Source: Amycolatopsis azurea DSM 43854 | GTDB taxonomy: Bacteria; Actinomycetota; Actinomycetes; Mycobacteriales; Pseudonocardiaceae | DNA: 64,000 nucleotides | Direction: 5' to 3' | Assembly (NCBI RefSeq): GCF_001995215.1 | Contig: NZ_MUXN01000004.1 | Coordinates: 124,193 to 188,192 of the forward strand | Part shown: positions 1-8,587 of the stretch, piece after piece | How the letters are laid out: the number at the start of each line of letters is the position of its first letter | Numbering within the stretch: the first letter of the stretch is position 1 | Program-made: the position numbers and the translations under genes | Notes under the pieces: model-generated | Seen by the model: the letters and a program-made list of their open reading frames with translations, nothing else | Databases searched by the model: none | Told to the model about the DNA's origin: nothing

Positions 1-208
1 GCAGCGTGGCCGCCGGTTTGTCGGCGATCCGCGCGTAACCGTCCGCGGCGCCGGTGACGACGCCTTCGAACAGGCCGAGCACACCGCGCATCTCGGGCAC
101 GGTGTCGAGCGCGGCCACGAAGTGCATCTCCGAGGTGCCGGGATTCGAGAAACACACATCGACGCCACTGTCGACGAGCGTGCGGATCAGGGACTGGGCG
201 CCGTTCAT
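1..208 (-). CDS. ThDP-dependent enzyme, acetolactate synthase large-subunit-like (partial, 3' end missing)
   Basis: Only the first 69 codons are in the window. The reading frame starts at an ATG (206-208) and runs off the left edge. The N-terminus reads as the Pyr domain of a thiamine-diphosphate enzyme: [10 protein letters not shown], then the substrate-side motif [11 protein letters not shown], then [14 protein letters not shown], the segment that carries the ThDP-activating glutamate region in this superfamily. It lies 11 bp downstream of the FAD oxidase and is probably translated from the same mRNA. The [10 protein letters not shown] variant is typical of uncharacterised acetolactate-synthase-like proteins, so the true reaction (carboligase or decarboxylase) is open. 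The pairing with a GlcD-type oxidase suggests 2-hydroxy or 2-oxo acid metabolism (inference). Confidence 0.8.
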   Translation of the reverse strand, partial: MNGAQSLIRTLVDSGVDVCFSNPGTSEMHFVAALDTVPEMRGVLGLFEGVVTGAADGYARIADKPAATL

Positions 209-219
209 CTCACTCACTT

Positions 220-1602
220 TCAAGCCCTCTCAGCGAAAAGGACGCCGGGGTTGAGGATCCCGGCCGGGTCGAAGGTCTCCTTGATCCGGCGCATCAGCGC
301 GATCTTCGCCGGGTCCTCCAGGTCGAGGAAGTAGCCGGCCTTGGCCTTCCCGAGGCCGTGCTCGCCGGAGATCGCGCCGCCGAGTTCCATGCCGAGCGCG
401 AAGATGTCGGTCAGCAGTCGCTTCCGCTTCTCCGTGTCCTTGCAGAAGATGGCAAGGTGGACGTTCCCGTCGCCGGCGTGTCCGCAACCGAGCGCGCCCG
501 CCTCGCGCGAGAGCGCCATTTCCCTGCTCCGGCGCATGAACTCCGGCATCGCGGACCTCGGGACCACCACGTCGATGACGTCGTCGGCACCGGCGGCCTT
601 GGCCGTCCAGAACGCCTTCTCGCGGGCCTCGATGAGCTTGCGCGCCGAAGTGCCTTCGAGCACGTACACGTCCATCGCGCCGAGGTCGCCCAGCATGCCG
701 CCGAGTTCCTCGATGTCGGCGTGCAACCGGTCGTTGTCCCGGTTTTCCAGTGCCACCACCAGATATGCCTGGGCGGTGTCGCGGATGGAGTCCGGGACAC
801 CGAGGCTGAGCTTCTCGTTGTAGCTGATCGCGGCGAGCGTCAGGTTGTCGATGTACTCCAGGATGTGCGGCGAGAGCCCGCTGGAGATGATCTTCGGGAC
901 GACGGTCATCACCTCGTCGAAGGTCTCGAACGGGGCGAACACCGTGGCGCCGTGCGGCAGGCGCGGGTGCAGCTTCACGATGACCTCGGTCGCGATCGCG
1001 AGCGTGCCCTCGGAGCCGATGATCAGCTGCGTCAGGTCGTATCCGGTCGACACCTTCGAGGTCTTGCCGCCGGTCCGGATGATCTCGCCGGTCGGCAGCA
1101 CCGCCTGCAGGCCCACGACGTTGTGCCGCGTGACGCCGTACTTCACCGCGCGCATCCCGCCCGCGTTCGTCCCGACGTTGCCGCCGACGCTCGCGCTCAG
1201 CTCGCCGGGGTGGACGGTGTAGCCGAGTCCCGCCGCCGTGGTCTTTTCGTCCAATTCGGACAGTGTGACGCCCGGCTGAACGACCGCGACGTGGTTCTCG
1301 GTGTCGATCTCCAGCACGGCGTTCATGCGCTCGAAAGAGATCACCAGACCGTCTTCGCGGGGCTGCGCACCACCCGAAAGCCCGGTTCCCGACCCTCTCG
1401 CGGTCACCGGCACGCCGTGTTCGCTCGCGGCCTTGAGCAGCTCCGCGACCTCCTCCGCGCTTCCCGGTTTCGCCAGGTGGGCGGGCCGCTGTGGGCTGAC
1501 GGTCAAAGCCTCGTCGTGTGCGTAGTCCTCGGGGATCGCTTCGCCTGAAAGCAGATTCGTGTCCCCGACGATCTCGGCGAACCGTGCCGCAACATCGCCC
1601 AT
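220..1602 (-). CDS. FAD-binding oxidase, GlcD / D-lactate dehydrogenase family
   Basis: A 460-residue protein of the PCMH/VAO FAD-binding family, normal length for GlcD or D-2-hydroxyacid dehydrogenases. Visible marks are the FAD-binding stretch [14 protein letters not shown], then [17 protein letters not shown] and [11 protein letters not shown], and the C-terminal cap motifs [13 protein letters not shown] and [13 protein letters not shown], which hold substrate and FAD ligands in this family. I chose the ATG at 1602 because GAGGAAAGGG sits just upstream; a longer frame to 1704 has no such support and adds low-complexity residues. The family oxidises D-2-hydroxy acids (glycolate, D-lactate, D-2-hydroxyglutarate) and passes electrons to an acceptor. 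The exact substrate cannot be told. It heads an operon with the ThDP enzyme at the left edge. Confidence 0.88.
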   Translation of the reverse strand: MGDVAARFAEIVGDTNLLSGEAIPEDYAHDEALTVSPQRPAHLAKPGSAEEVAELLKAASEHGVPVTARGSGTGLSGGAQPREDGLVISFERMNAVLEIDTENHVAVVQPGVTLSELDEKTTAAGLGYTVHPGELSASVGGNVGTNAGGMRAVKYGVTRHNVVGLQAVLPTGEIIRTGGKTSKVSTGYDLTQLIIGSEGTLAIATEVIVKLHPRLPHGATVFAPFETFDEVMTVVPKIISSGLSPHILEYIDNLTLAAISYNEKLSLGVPDSIRDTAQAYLVVALENRDNDRLHADIEELGGMLGDLGAMDVYVLEGTSARKLIEAREKAFWTAKAAGADDVIDVVVPRSAMPEFMRRSREMALSREAGALGCGHAGDGNVHLAIFCKDTEKRKRLLTDIFALGMELGGAISGEHGLGKAKAGYFLDLEDPAKIALMRRIKETFDPAGILNPGVLFAERA

Positions 1603-1780
1603 CGACTGCCCTTTCCTCACGCGTCTTTGCCTGGTTACCGAAGCGTAGTACGTCATGGGCGGCGATGGCCATGAATCATTTTCATGTTTGCTTCGAGCGG
1701 TCACAACCTCATGACAACCTCACTCGGTTACCCATGTCGCAGCGGGCCACGGCGGCCCGCCGGAAGGGGTGGGACGCTCG

Positions 1781-2581
1781 ATGGGATCAACGATGAGACG
1801 GATCGCGGCGCTGGGGGCGGCGGTCGCGGTCACGTTCGGACTCGCGGTACCGGTGGCCGAAGGCGGGGAAGCGGGCTGCACGGCGCCCGTGGTGAACGTC
1901 AGCGGCGTCAGCCAGGCCGAAGGGACGAGCGCCGGGTACACCACTCTTCTCTTCACCGTTTCCGTCGACGACGGTGGCTGCGCGCCGCAGGGCTCGGTCG
2001 AGTACCGGACGATCGAGGGCAACGGGTCGCCGGTCGATCCGGCGTTCACCGCGAAGGAAGGGGTCGACTACCTGCCGAGCGCGGGCACGCTGACCTGGTC
2101 CGGGACCGCGAACACGCAGACCGTCGCGGTCAAGGTCCGTGCCGACTCCCTCGTGGAGAACGACGAGATGTTCTCCCTGCGCCTGTACGGCGAGAAGGGA
2201 TTGCGGATCGGGCACAGCGTCGGAGTCGCCTGGGTGGCCGACGACGACTCGACGAAGACCACACCGCAGATCACCACCCAGGACGGTGAGATCTGCTGGT
2301 CGATCCCGCCCAACTTCGCGCAGCCCACCTGCAAGGTGCCGCTCGTGCTCTCCCGACCGTGGCTCGCGGGACCGCTCACGGTCCGCTACCGCACCGAAGG
2401 CACCGGCCACGTGCCGGTGAAGGACGGTGTCGTCACCTTCCAGCGCGGTGAGACCAGGGGATACGCCGAGTTCACGGTCCTGCCCGGCCAGCAGGGCAGG
2501 GCGCGGGTCGAGTTCTTCGAGCCGTCACAGGGCAAGCTCGTCTACGCGACCTCGACCGTGGTGATCAGCCCCGCCCGGTGA
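1781..2581 (+). CDS. secreted Calx-beta-domain protein
   Basis: About 266 residues. A signal peptide is clear: MRR followed by a hydrophobic core (IAALGAAVAVTFGLAVPVA) and a likely cleavage after VAEGGEA. Residues roughly 35-145 read as a Calx-beta domain, with the pattern GVDYLPSAGTLTW, a run of alternating hydrophobic residues, the acidic ENDEMFSLRL segment and a terminal ADDDS calcium-binding motif. The C-terminal part looks like a second, weaker beta-sandwich with a Cys pair (ICWSIPP...PTCKV). The start is 1781 or the in-frame ATG at 1793; GGAAGGGG lies about 12 bp before 1781. Its 3' end overlaps the convergent SARP gene by 17 bp. Function unknown; extracellular calcium-dependent binding is the family expectation. 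Confidence 0.7.
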   Translation: MGSTMRRIAALGAAVAVTFGLAVPVAEGGEAGCTAPVVNVSGVSQAEGTSAGYTTLLFTVSVDDGGCAPQGSVEYRTIEGNGSPVDPAFTAKEGVDYLPSAGTLTWSGTANTQTVAVKVRADSLVENDEMFSLRLYGEKGLRIGHSVGVAWVADDDSTKTTPQITTQDGEICWSIPPNFAQPTCKVPLVLSRPWLAGPLTVRYRTEGTGHVPVKDGVVTFQRGETRGYAEFTVLPGQQGRARVEFFEPSQGKLVYATSTVVISPAR

Positions 2582-5552
2582 CGAGATCGGCGTCGGCCGT
2601 CGCGTTCGCCCGCCGGTACAGCTCGATCGCTCGAGCCCAGTGGGCGGCCGCGGCGGCCGTGACGCCGCATCGCGCCTCGAGGTCACCCAGGTCGCGGTGC
2701 AGGTGGGCCTCCTCGTACGGGTCCGGGACGCTTTCCCGGACCGCGAGGCCTCGCTCGAGGTTCTCCCGCGCCGCGGCCAGGTCGCCGAGTCCGAGATGGG
2801 CCCGGCCGAGCCGGTCGAGCGCGGCCGCCTCGCTGTGCCGGTTCCCGACGTCGCGGCTGATCAGCAGCGCCTGGTCGAAATCGTCCCGTGCGGCCCGGAA
2901 GTCGCGGCGGGCGAGGTGGACCTGGCCGGCGTGCAGCAGCGATTCCCACTCCTGCCACCGGTCGCCGATCGCCCGGGACGCGGCCAGCGCCTTGCCGAGA
3001 TGCTCCAGCGCGACGTCGTGATCGCCGAGTTCCTCGTACGCCTCGCCGAGGGTGTCCAGAGTGGCGGCTTCCAGCCTGGCGTTGCCGAGTTCACGGAACG
3101 TCGCCAGCGCGGCCGCCAGCGGGCTGAGACCGTCCATCGGCTGGCCGCGCCGGACGTAGGCGTGGCCGAGGTTGCGCTGGGACAGCGCGCGTCCGAGCCG
3201 GTTGCCCGCCGAAGTGCACCGCTCCACCGCAAGCCGGTACGCGGTGATCGCCTCGTCGAACCGGCGCAGCGCGGCGTAGGCGTTCGCGGTGTTGTTGTAG
3301 ATATGCCCTTCGCCTTCGAGATCCCCCGCGGCGCGGGCGGCCTTCAGCGCGCGGGCGTTGGTTTCGAGCGCGTCCGTCAGACGACGGGTCATGAAGTAGG
3401 CCGCGCCCAGCGCACGCAGCATTTCCGCCTCGGCCAAGGGATCGTCGAGTTCGGCGGCCGCCGCCGCTCCTTCGCGGCAGAGCCCGATCCGCTCGTTCCA
3501 GCCGCCCATGGTGTCGTAGAAACTGGTCAGCAAATAGGTGAGCTGCCAGGCGGCGGTGTTGCGGCCGTGCTCGCGCGCGAACCGCACCACCGGCAGCAGG
3601 TTCGCGCGCTCGGCGCCCAGGAACGCCAGCGCCGCACGCCGTTCCGCGGGGAACGGGCGCTCGGGCTGAGGGTGACGCAGCGCCGGGGTGACCAGATCGC
3701 GGTTCGGGTCGATGATCCGGTTCGCCTCGGCGGCGACGTGCAGGTACCAGTCGATCAGCCGGTCCGCCGCCTCGGCGCGGCTCGACGCCGTCTCGTCGGC
3801 GCGGGCGCACGCGACGGCGAACTCACGGATCAGATCGTGCAGGCGGTGGCGATCCTGACCCGCCGGGGTGATCAGGTGAGCGGCGGACAACGCGGCGACC
3901 GCGGTCCGGCCGGCTTCGGCGGGCACCCCGCACAACGCGCTGCCCAGGGCCGAGCTGAACGACGTCCCCGGGATCAACCCGGACAGCCGGAACAGGTGCG
4001 CCGGGTCGTGCTCCAGCGGCAGATAGGCGCTGGCGAGGACGGTTTTGACGGTCCGGGAATCTCCTTGCACGGCAAGGGTTTCGAGTCGGCCGACGCCGGT
4101 CAGCTCATGGGTGAGCTCCGCGATCGGGCGGCTCGGCTCACCACTCAGGCGCGCGGCGGCGATCCGCAGCGCCAGCGGCATCCCGTCGCACAGCCTGGCC
4201 AGCCGCGCGGCCTGCGCGGGTTCACGGGCGACCCGGTCCGGGCCCAGCACCCGGGTGAGCAGGGTCATCGATTCCGTGTCGGCCAGCGCGTCGAGAGCGA
4301 ACACACGGACGGCGTGCCTGCTGCCGAGCGCGGCCAGGGTCTGCCTGCTGGTCACGATCAGCAGCGCCTTCGCCGTCCCGGGGACCAGCGGAAGGATCTG
4401 ATCCACGCTGCCCGCGTTGTCGGCGACGATCACGCACCGCCTTCCGTGCAGCAGCGAGCGGTAGAGCGCCGCGCGTTCGGCCGTCGCGTCGGGCAGCCGG
4501 TCGTCGGGGAGGCCGAGCCCGCGCGACAGATGCGCGAGCGCGTCGCCCGGTGTGATCGCTTCGTGCGGGTCGTGCCCGGCGAGGTCGAGGAAGAGTTGGC
4601 CGTCGGGGAAGTGGTCCGCGATGCGGTGCGCCCATTGCACGGCGAGCGCGGATTTGCCCATCCCCGCCGCGCCGGAGATGACCACGACCGGCGGCTCGGG
4701 TTCGTCGAGAAGCCTGTCGAGCGAAGCGAGTTCCTGCTGCCGTCCGGTGAAGTGCCCGACCCGGGCGGGGAGTTGTGCGGGCGCCGTGCCCCGCACCGGC
4801 GCGTCGAGTTCGGGCGCGCGGCGCAGGATCGCCGTATGCAGTTCGACCAGGTCCGGGCCGGGATCGACGCCGAACTCGTCGGCAAGTCCCCGGCGCACCG
4901 CCTGGAACGTCTCCAGCGCCTCGGCGTGTCTTCCGCAGCGATGCAGGGCGAGCATGTGCAGCGCGGCGAGCCGTTCGCGATACGGCTGCTCGGCACGGAG
5001 CCGCGGAAGTTCCCGGAGGACCTCCTCGTGGTCGCCGAGCCTGAGTTCGGCGTCCCAGAGTTCTTCCCAGGCGGACAGCCGCAGTTCCTGGAGCCGTTCG
5101 ACTTCGCGGAGCCCCCAGCCGTCGAGTTCGGCGTCCGCGAAGGCTTCGCCACGCCAAAGCCGCAACGCGTCGCGCAACGCCGTCACCGCTTGGCCGGGAT
5201 TGCTCCGCTTGGCGGCACGGAGTTCTTCCTCGAAACGGAGAGCGTCGACTGAGGACGGTGCGACCGTGAGGACGTACCCGGGTTTGCGCGTCAGCAGAAC
5301 CGGAGGGAACCCGCAGTCCTCCAGCGCCTGACGGATCCTGGCGACGTGGCTGTGCAGGGTCTTCACCGCGGTACGGGGCGGATCCTCACCCCACAGCACG
5401 TCGACCAGCCGGGGGATCGGGACGACGGAACCCGCGTGCAGGGCGAGGACGCCGAGCACGGCTCGCTGGCGGGCGCCGTGCAGCTCCGCCCGCCCGGTGG
5501 GGCCGATCGCTTCGACCGGGCCCAGCACCCGTAATTCCCCTGGCCCGGGCAC
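2565..5552 (-). CDS. SARP-family transcriptional regulator with NB-ARC ATPase and TPR domains (AfsR-like)
   Basis: A 995-residue regulator. Residues 1-95 form the OmpR-type winged helix (LRVLGPVEAIG, KTLHSHVARIRQALE), residues about 100-250 the bacterial transcriptional activator domain (BTAD; LHRCGRHAEALETFQAVRRGL). A NB-ARC ATPase follows, with P-loop GAAGMGKS at about 294-301, a Walker B-like CVIVADNAG and a GLPL-type CDGMPLALRI; then TPR repeats, such as ALETNARALKAARAAGDLEGEGHIYNNTA, to the C-terminus. The start is GTG at 5552, preceded by GGAGGGAG; the open frame extends further upstream without a ribosome site. AfsR-type SARPs activate secondary-metabolite or differentiation genes. The divergent neighbour is a secreted protein starting 150 bp away, a candidate target (inference). 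Confidence 0.92.
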   Translation of the reverse strand: MPGPGELRVLGPVEAIGPTGRAELHGARQRAVLGVLALHAGSVVPIPRLVDVLWGEDPPRTAVKTLHSHVARIRQALEDCGFPPVLLTRKPGYVLTVAPSSVDALRFEEELRAAKRSNPGQAVTALRDALRLWRGEAFADAELDGWGLREVERLQELRLSAWEELWDAELRLGDHEEVLRELPRLRAEQPYRERLAALHMLALHRCGRHAEALETFQAVRRGLADEFGVDPGPDLVELHTAILRRAPELDAPVRGTAPAQLPARVGHFTGRQQELASLDRLLDEPEPPVVVISGAAGMGKSALAVQWAHRIADHFPDGQLFLDLAGHDPHEAITPGDALAHLSRGLGLPDDRLPDATAERAALYRSLLHGRRCVIVADNAGSVDQILPLVPGTAKALLIVTSRQTLAALGSRHAVRVFALDALADTESMTLLTRVLGPDRVAREPAQAARLARLCDGMPLALRIAAARLSGEPSRPIAELTHELTGVGRLETLAVQGDSRTVKTVLASAYLPLEHDPAHLFRLSGLIPGTSFSSALGSALCGVPAEAGRTAVAALSAAHLITPAGQDRHRLHDLIREFAVACARADETASSRAEAADRLIDWYLHVAAEANRIIDPNRDLVTPALRHPQPERPFPAERRAALAFLGAERANLLPVVRFAREHGRNTAAWQLTYLLTSFYDTMGGWNERIGLCREGAAAAAELDDPLAEAEMLRALGAAYFMTRRLTDALETNARALKAARAAGDLEGEGHIYNNTANAYAALRRFDEAITAYRLAVERCTSAGNRLGRALSQRNLGHAYVRRGQPMDGLSPLAAALATFRELGNARLEAATLDTLGEAYEELGDHDVALEHLGKALAASRAIGDRWQEWESLLHAGQVHLARRDFRAARDDFDQALLISRDVGNRHSEAAALDRLGRAHLGLGDLAAARENLERGLAVRESVPDPYEEAHLHRDLGDLEARCGVTAAAAAHWARAIELYRRANATADADLVTGRG

Positions 5553-5701
5553 CCTGCTCCCTCCGGCATGTGACCACGGTGAGCGTATCCGGGCGAAGAC
5601 CCACCGAAATCGGCCAATTAGGGCACACGATCTCCACAACCCCGCCACAACCCGGCTGACCGACGGTCAACAGGTCGAATGTTTCGCCCAAGGAGGGAAA
5701 C

Positions 5702-6688
5702 ATGATCAGCAGGAATCCGCGGCGTCGTCGAACGCTGCTCGCCTCGGCCGCTTTGGCCGTCGCGACGTTGTTCGCGGGTGTCGCACCGGCGGTGCAGGCC
5801 GCACCGGAGGCTCGGAGCGACGTCTTCATCCGGGACAACGGATCCGATTACGGCTACGAGGCCTCGTCCGGTTCGCTCTACTCCAGCCCCGACATCCGGG
5901 TGTGTTTCTCGGCGACGGTGCTGTGCGCCACCGACGATCCGATCGTCCAGGGGAGCACCGCCTACATCCATGTCACGCTGAATCGTCCCGGCCCGTACGG
6001 GGATGGGTACGAGAAGGGGAACCTGCAGGTCTGGTACACCAAACAGGGCACCGTGGCCCAGTGGCCGAACCAGTGGAACTACATCGGCTCGAAGCTCGAC
6101 GTGGATGTGCCCTACGGCACCAAGACGGTCGTCATCCCGTGGAAGGTCCCGATCGGCTCGCACTTCTGCCTGCTGGCCCGGTGGCTTTCGCCGACCGACC
6201 TGCCGACGGAGGGCGTCAGCACGTCCCTCAACACGCGGAACAACAACAACATCGCCTGGCACAACGTGAACGCCGTCCCGTTCAAGATCAAGGTCCCGGT
6301 GATCCGGCCCATCGTGTTCGGCTGGCACGGTCCTGACCCGACAGCGGTCGGCGACATCGTCTTCACCCAGCCGGGCAAGCCGTTCACCGGCCCGGGACGG
6401 ATCACCATCGACCTCGGTCCTGATCTCGCCGCGCGCTGGCGGGCAGGCGGAGCGAAGGGTGAGGGCATCGAACGAGTCGGCGAGACCGAGCTGGCCATCG
6501 TGAACCCGCAGCGGGCCCGGATCAGCGGGCTGGCGTTCAAGGCGGGCGAACAGATCGACGCCAAGCTGAGCTTCACCGCCGGAGCCGAGGCGGCCGGTGG
6601 TCAGTACACCGTCCACGTGACCCAGGTCGACCAGCGGGGCGAAGAGGTCGGTGGCGTCGAATATCGGCTCGCGGCCGAACGGCAGTAA
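5702..6688 (+). CDS. secreted hypothetical protein
   Basis: 328 residues with a clear signal peptide: an arginine-rich start (MISRNPRRRRTLL), a hydrophobic core and an AxA-type cleavage near PAVQAAPE. AAGGAGGG precedes the ATG. The mature part begins DVFIRDNGSDYGYEASSG followed by a Cys-containing SPDIRVCFSATVLC segment, and looks rich in beta strands throughout (many alternating hydrophobics, few long helices). The middle (TAYIHVTLNRPG, VVIPWKVP) resembles immunoglobulin-like folds of secreted actinobacterial proteins. I recognise no catalytic motif and assign no function. It is divergent from the SARP gene and ends just before a strong terminator hairpin. Confidence 0.75.
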   Translation: MISRNPRRRRTLLASAALAVATLFAGVAPAVQAAPEARSDVFIRDNGSDYGYEASSGSLYSSPDIRVCFSATVLCATDDPIVQGSTAYIHVTLNRPGPYGDGYEKGNLQVWYTKQGTVAQWPNQWNYIGSKLDVDVPYGTKTVVIPWKVPIGSHFCLLARWLSPTDLPTEGVSTSLNTRNNNNIAWHNVNAVPFKIKVPVIRPIVFGWHGPDPTAVGDIVFTQPGKPFTGPGRITIDLGPDLAARWRAGGAKGEGIERVGETELAIVNPQRARISGLAFKAGEQIDAKLSFTAGAEAAGGQYTVHVTQVDQRGEEVGGVEYRLAAERQ

Positions 6689-6705
6689 GCCAGGGAGGGG
6701 TGCCG

Positions 6706-6752
6706 GCCCGTGGGCGGTGAGGGAGGGGAACCCTCGCCGCCCACGGGCTTTT
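6706..6752. terminator. rho-independent terminator between convergent genes
   Basis: An 18-bp stem (arms 6706-6723 and 6731-6748, starting GCCCGTGGGCGG) closes a 7-nt loop. The only mismatch is a T opposite G, which pairs as G-U in RNA. TTTT follows directly on the + strand. It lies between the + strand secreted protein (stop 6688) and the - strand DUF3830 gene (stop codon begins at 6752), so it may serve both, though the U-tract favours the + strand gene. Confidence 0.8.
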
Positions 6753-7249
6753 CACGCGCGTGAGAACGAAAGCGTCTCGCCCTCGACACCTCGCAGCCAG
6801 AGGTCCTGTGCGGCTTCCGCCATCTCGGCCAGTCCTTCCTCGATCGTCGCGAACACGTTGCCGGGCACCCAGCCCGCGTCGCCGTTGATCAGCAGGTTGT
6901 TGCGGCCGTAGAAGATCGCGAGATCCGTGGCTCCCTGGTCGCTGTGCGCCTCACTGTCCTCGTCGTAGCCGTACGCCGGGTTGCCGATCTCCCACGCCTC
7001 GAACCCGAAGTACACGACGTCGCCCGGAATCGGCGTCACCGTGGGGTTTTCGCGGCCCGGCTTCGGTTCGGCGAAGGGCGGCACGAGGGTGTAGACCTCG
7101 TTCCGCGCGTACTTCGCGTGGTAGGCCGAACCGCTTTGCGGCAACGCGTCCCAGACCGCGCGGCAGGTCCGCGGCGCCTCGGCGTCGAGCAGCCTGGCCC
7201 GGCAGGAGACCCCGCGCTTGTCGAGCGTGATCGTGATGTAGCGGGCCAT
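6752..7249 (-). CDS. DUF3830 family protein
   Basis: 165 residues, read as a DUF3830 protein, a family with a predicted cyclophilin-like beta-barrel and no settled function. Features seen: a beta-rich start (ARYITITLDKRGVSCRARLL), then APRTCRAVWDALPQSGSAYHAKYARNEVY, a PGDVVYFGFEAWE segment, and FYGRNNLLINGDAGWVPGNVFATI near the C-terminus. The ATG at 7249 overlaps the stop of the upstream aminotransferase gene in an ATGA arrangement, so the two are translationally coupled; a GTG at 7252 is the alternative start. Members are often found near amidases and other catabolic enzymes, as here. A role in the adjacent degradation pathway is inference. Confidence 0.75.
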   Translation of the reverse strand: MARYITITLDKRGVSCRARLLDAEAPRTCRAVWDALPQSGSAYHAKYARNEVYTLVPPFAEPKPGRENPTVTPIPGDVVYFGFEAWEIGNPAYGYDEDSEAHSDQGATDLAIFYGRNNLLINGDAGWVPGNVFATIEEGLAEMAEAAQDLWLRGVEGETLSFSRA

Positions 7250-8499
7250 CACTCGACCCCCGCCACGACGTCACCCCAGATCCGCAGCGCTTCGTCGACC
7301 TGTTCGGTGTCGACGATCAGCGGCGGCACCATCCGGACGACGTTCATGTACGCGCCGCACGTCAGCAGCAGCAATCCGTTGGAGGACGCGGCCTTCTGCG
7401 CCGCCTGGGCCTTCGCGGTGTCCGGCTCGCCGTCCGGCGTGGTGAATTCGGAGCCGACCAGCAGCCCCAGCCCGCGGACGTCGCCGATCGACGGCGACTT
7501 GTCCGCGATCACCCGGACACCTTCGAGCAACTGGCGTCCGCGTTCGGCGGCGTTCTCGACGAGACCCTCCTGCTGGATCACCTCGAGCGTGGCTATCGCC
7601 GCCGCGCAGGCCACCGCGTTGCCGCCGTATGTCCCGCCCTGGGAACCGGGGAGCGCTTTCGCCATCAGCTCCTCCGATGCGGCGATGCCGGAGATCGGGA
7701 AACCGCTCGCGAGTCCCTTCGCGATGAGCACGATGTCCGGGCGCACCCCGAAGTGCTCGTGCCCCCAGAACCTGCCCGTCCGGCCGAAGCCGGTCTGGAT
7801 CTCGTCCATCACCAGCAGGATCCCGTGCTTGTCGGCACGCTCCCGCAAGCCGGCCAGGAACGCGGGGTTCGCCGGGACGTACCCGCCCTCGCCGAGCACC
7901 GGCTCGATGAAGAACGCGGCCGTCTCGTTCGGCGCGCAGACCGTCGCGAACAGGTAGTCGAGCTCGCGCAGGGCGAACTTCGTCGCGGTCTCCTCGTCCC
8001 AGCCGTAGTGGAAGGCGTACGGGAAGGGCGCGACGTGCACACCGGACATGAGCGGCGAGATCCCGGCGCTGAACCGGGTGCCCGACGTCGTCATCGTCGC
8101 GGCCGCGACGGTCCGGCCGTGGAACCCGCCCTGGAAGACGATGACGTTGGGCCGCTTGGTCGCCTGCCGCGACAGCCGGAGCGCCGCCTCGACCGCCTCG
8201 CTGCCCGAGTTCGAGTAGAAGAGGGAGTCGAGGCCTTCCGGCAGGACCCCGCCCAGCTTCTCGGTCAGCTCCAGCATCGGCTTGTGCATGACCGTCGTGT
8301 ACTGCCCGTGGATGAGCTTGCCGACCTGTTCCCGCGCGGCGCTCACCACGTGCGGGTGACAGTGGCCGGTGCTGGTCACGCCGATCCCGGCGGTGAAATC
8401 CAGGTGACGTTTGCCATCGGTGTCGTAGAGGTATACCCCTTCACCGTGGTCGACCACGACCGGCGTTGCCTGCTTGAGCAGCGGTGATAGCTGGGCCAT
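7249..8499 (-). CDS. class III PLP aminotransferase (GABA / beta-amino acid aminotransferase type)
   Basis: 416 residues, typical for class III omega-aminotransferases. Seen are the fold-type I motifs GIGVTSTGHCHPHV, YSNSGSEAVEAALRLSRQATKRPNVIVFQGGFHGRT for cofactor phosphate binding, VMDEIQTGFGRTGRFWGHEHF for the PLP ring aspartate, and IAKGLASGFPISG with the Schiff-base lysine. The ATG at 8499 has TAGGAGCG upstream; the longer frame to 8652 crosses the promoter region and is rejected. It is divergent from the aldehyde dehydrogenase gene, an arrangement that fits transamination to a semialdehyde followed by oxidation. An ATTGTTGACAAT operator lies in the shared intergenic region. The donor amine is not evident. 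Confidence 0.88.
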   Translation of the reverse strand: MAQLSPLLKQATPVVVDHGEGVYLYDTDGKRHLDFTAGIGVTSTGHCHPHVVSAAREQVGKLIHGQYTTVMHKPMLELTEKLGGVLPEGLDSLFYSNSGSEAVEAALRLSRQATKRPNVIVFQGGFHGRTVAAATMTTSGTRFSAGISPLMSGVHVAPFPYAFHYGWDEETATKFALRELDYLFATVCAPNETAAFFIEPVLGEGGYVPANPAFLAGLRERADKHGILLVMDEIQTGFGRTGRFWGHEHFGVRPDIVLIAKGLASGFPISGIAASEELMAKALPGSQGGTYGGNAVACAAAIATLEVIQQEGLVENAAERGRQLLEGVRVIADKSPSIGDVRGLGLLVGSEFTTPDGEPDTAKAQAAQKAASSNGLLLLTCGAYMNVVRMVPPLIVDTEQVDEALRIWGDVVAGVE

Positions 8500-8533
8500 G
8501 GGCTGCGCTCCTAGGTCGGCTGAGCTGTTGTCG

Positions 8534-8545
8534 ATTGTTGACAAT
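8534..8545. promoter_or_regulatory. candidate GntR operator 1 (ATTGTTGACAAT)
   Basis: A 12-bp near-perfect palindrome between the divergent aminotransferase (start 8499) and aldehyde dehydrogenase (start 8588). The same motif recurs at 13451 and 14278. Its right half (TTGACA, 8538-8543) could also act as a -35 box for the rightward gene, although I see no convincing -10. A partial half-site TTGTCGA lies just to the left (8528-8533). Confidence 0.65.
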
Positions 8546-8587
8546 ATCCATAGCATGGCGTTCGGGACAACATGGAGGAGCGTTGGG

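Noticed and set aside
2640..5252. 870-codon open frame on the + strand
   Set aside because: It is fully antisense to the SARP regulator, whose domains are clear; the predicted protein is Arg/Gly/Gln-rich without domain pattern, as expected for a GC-rich shadow frame.
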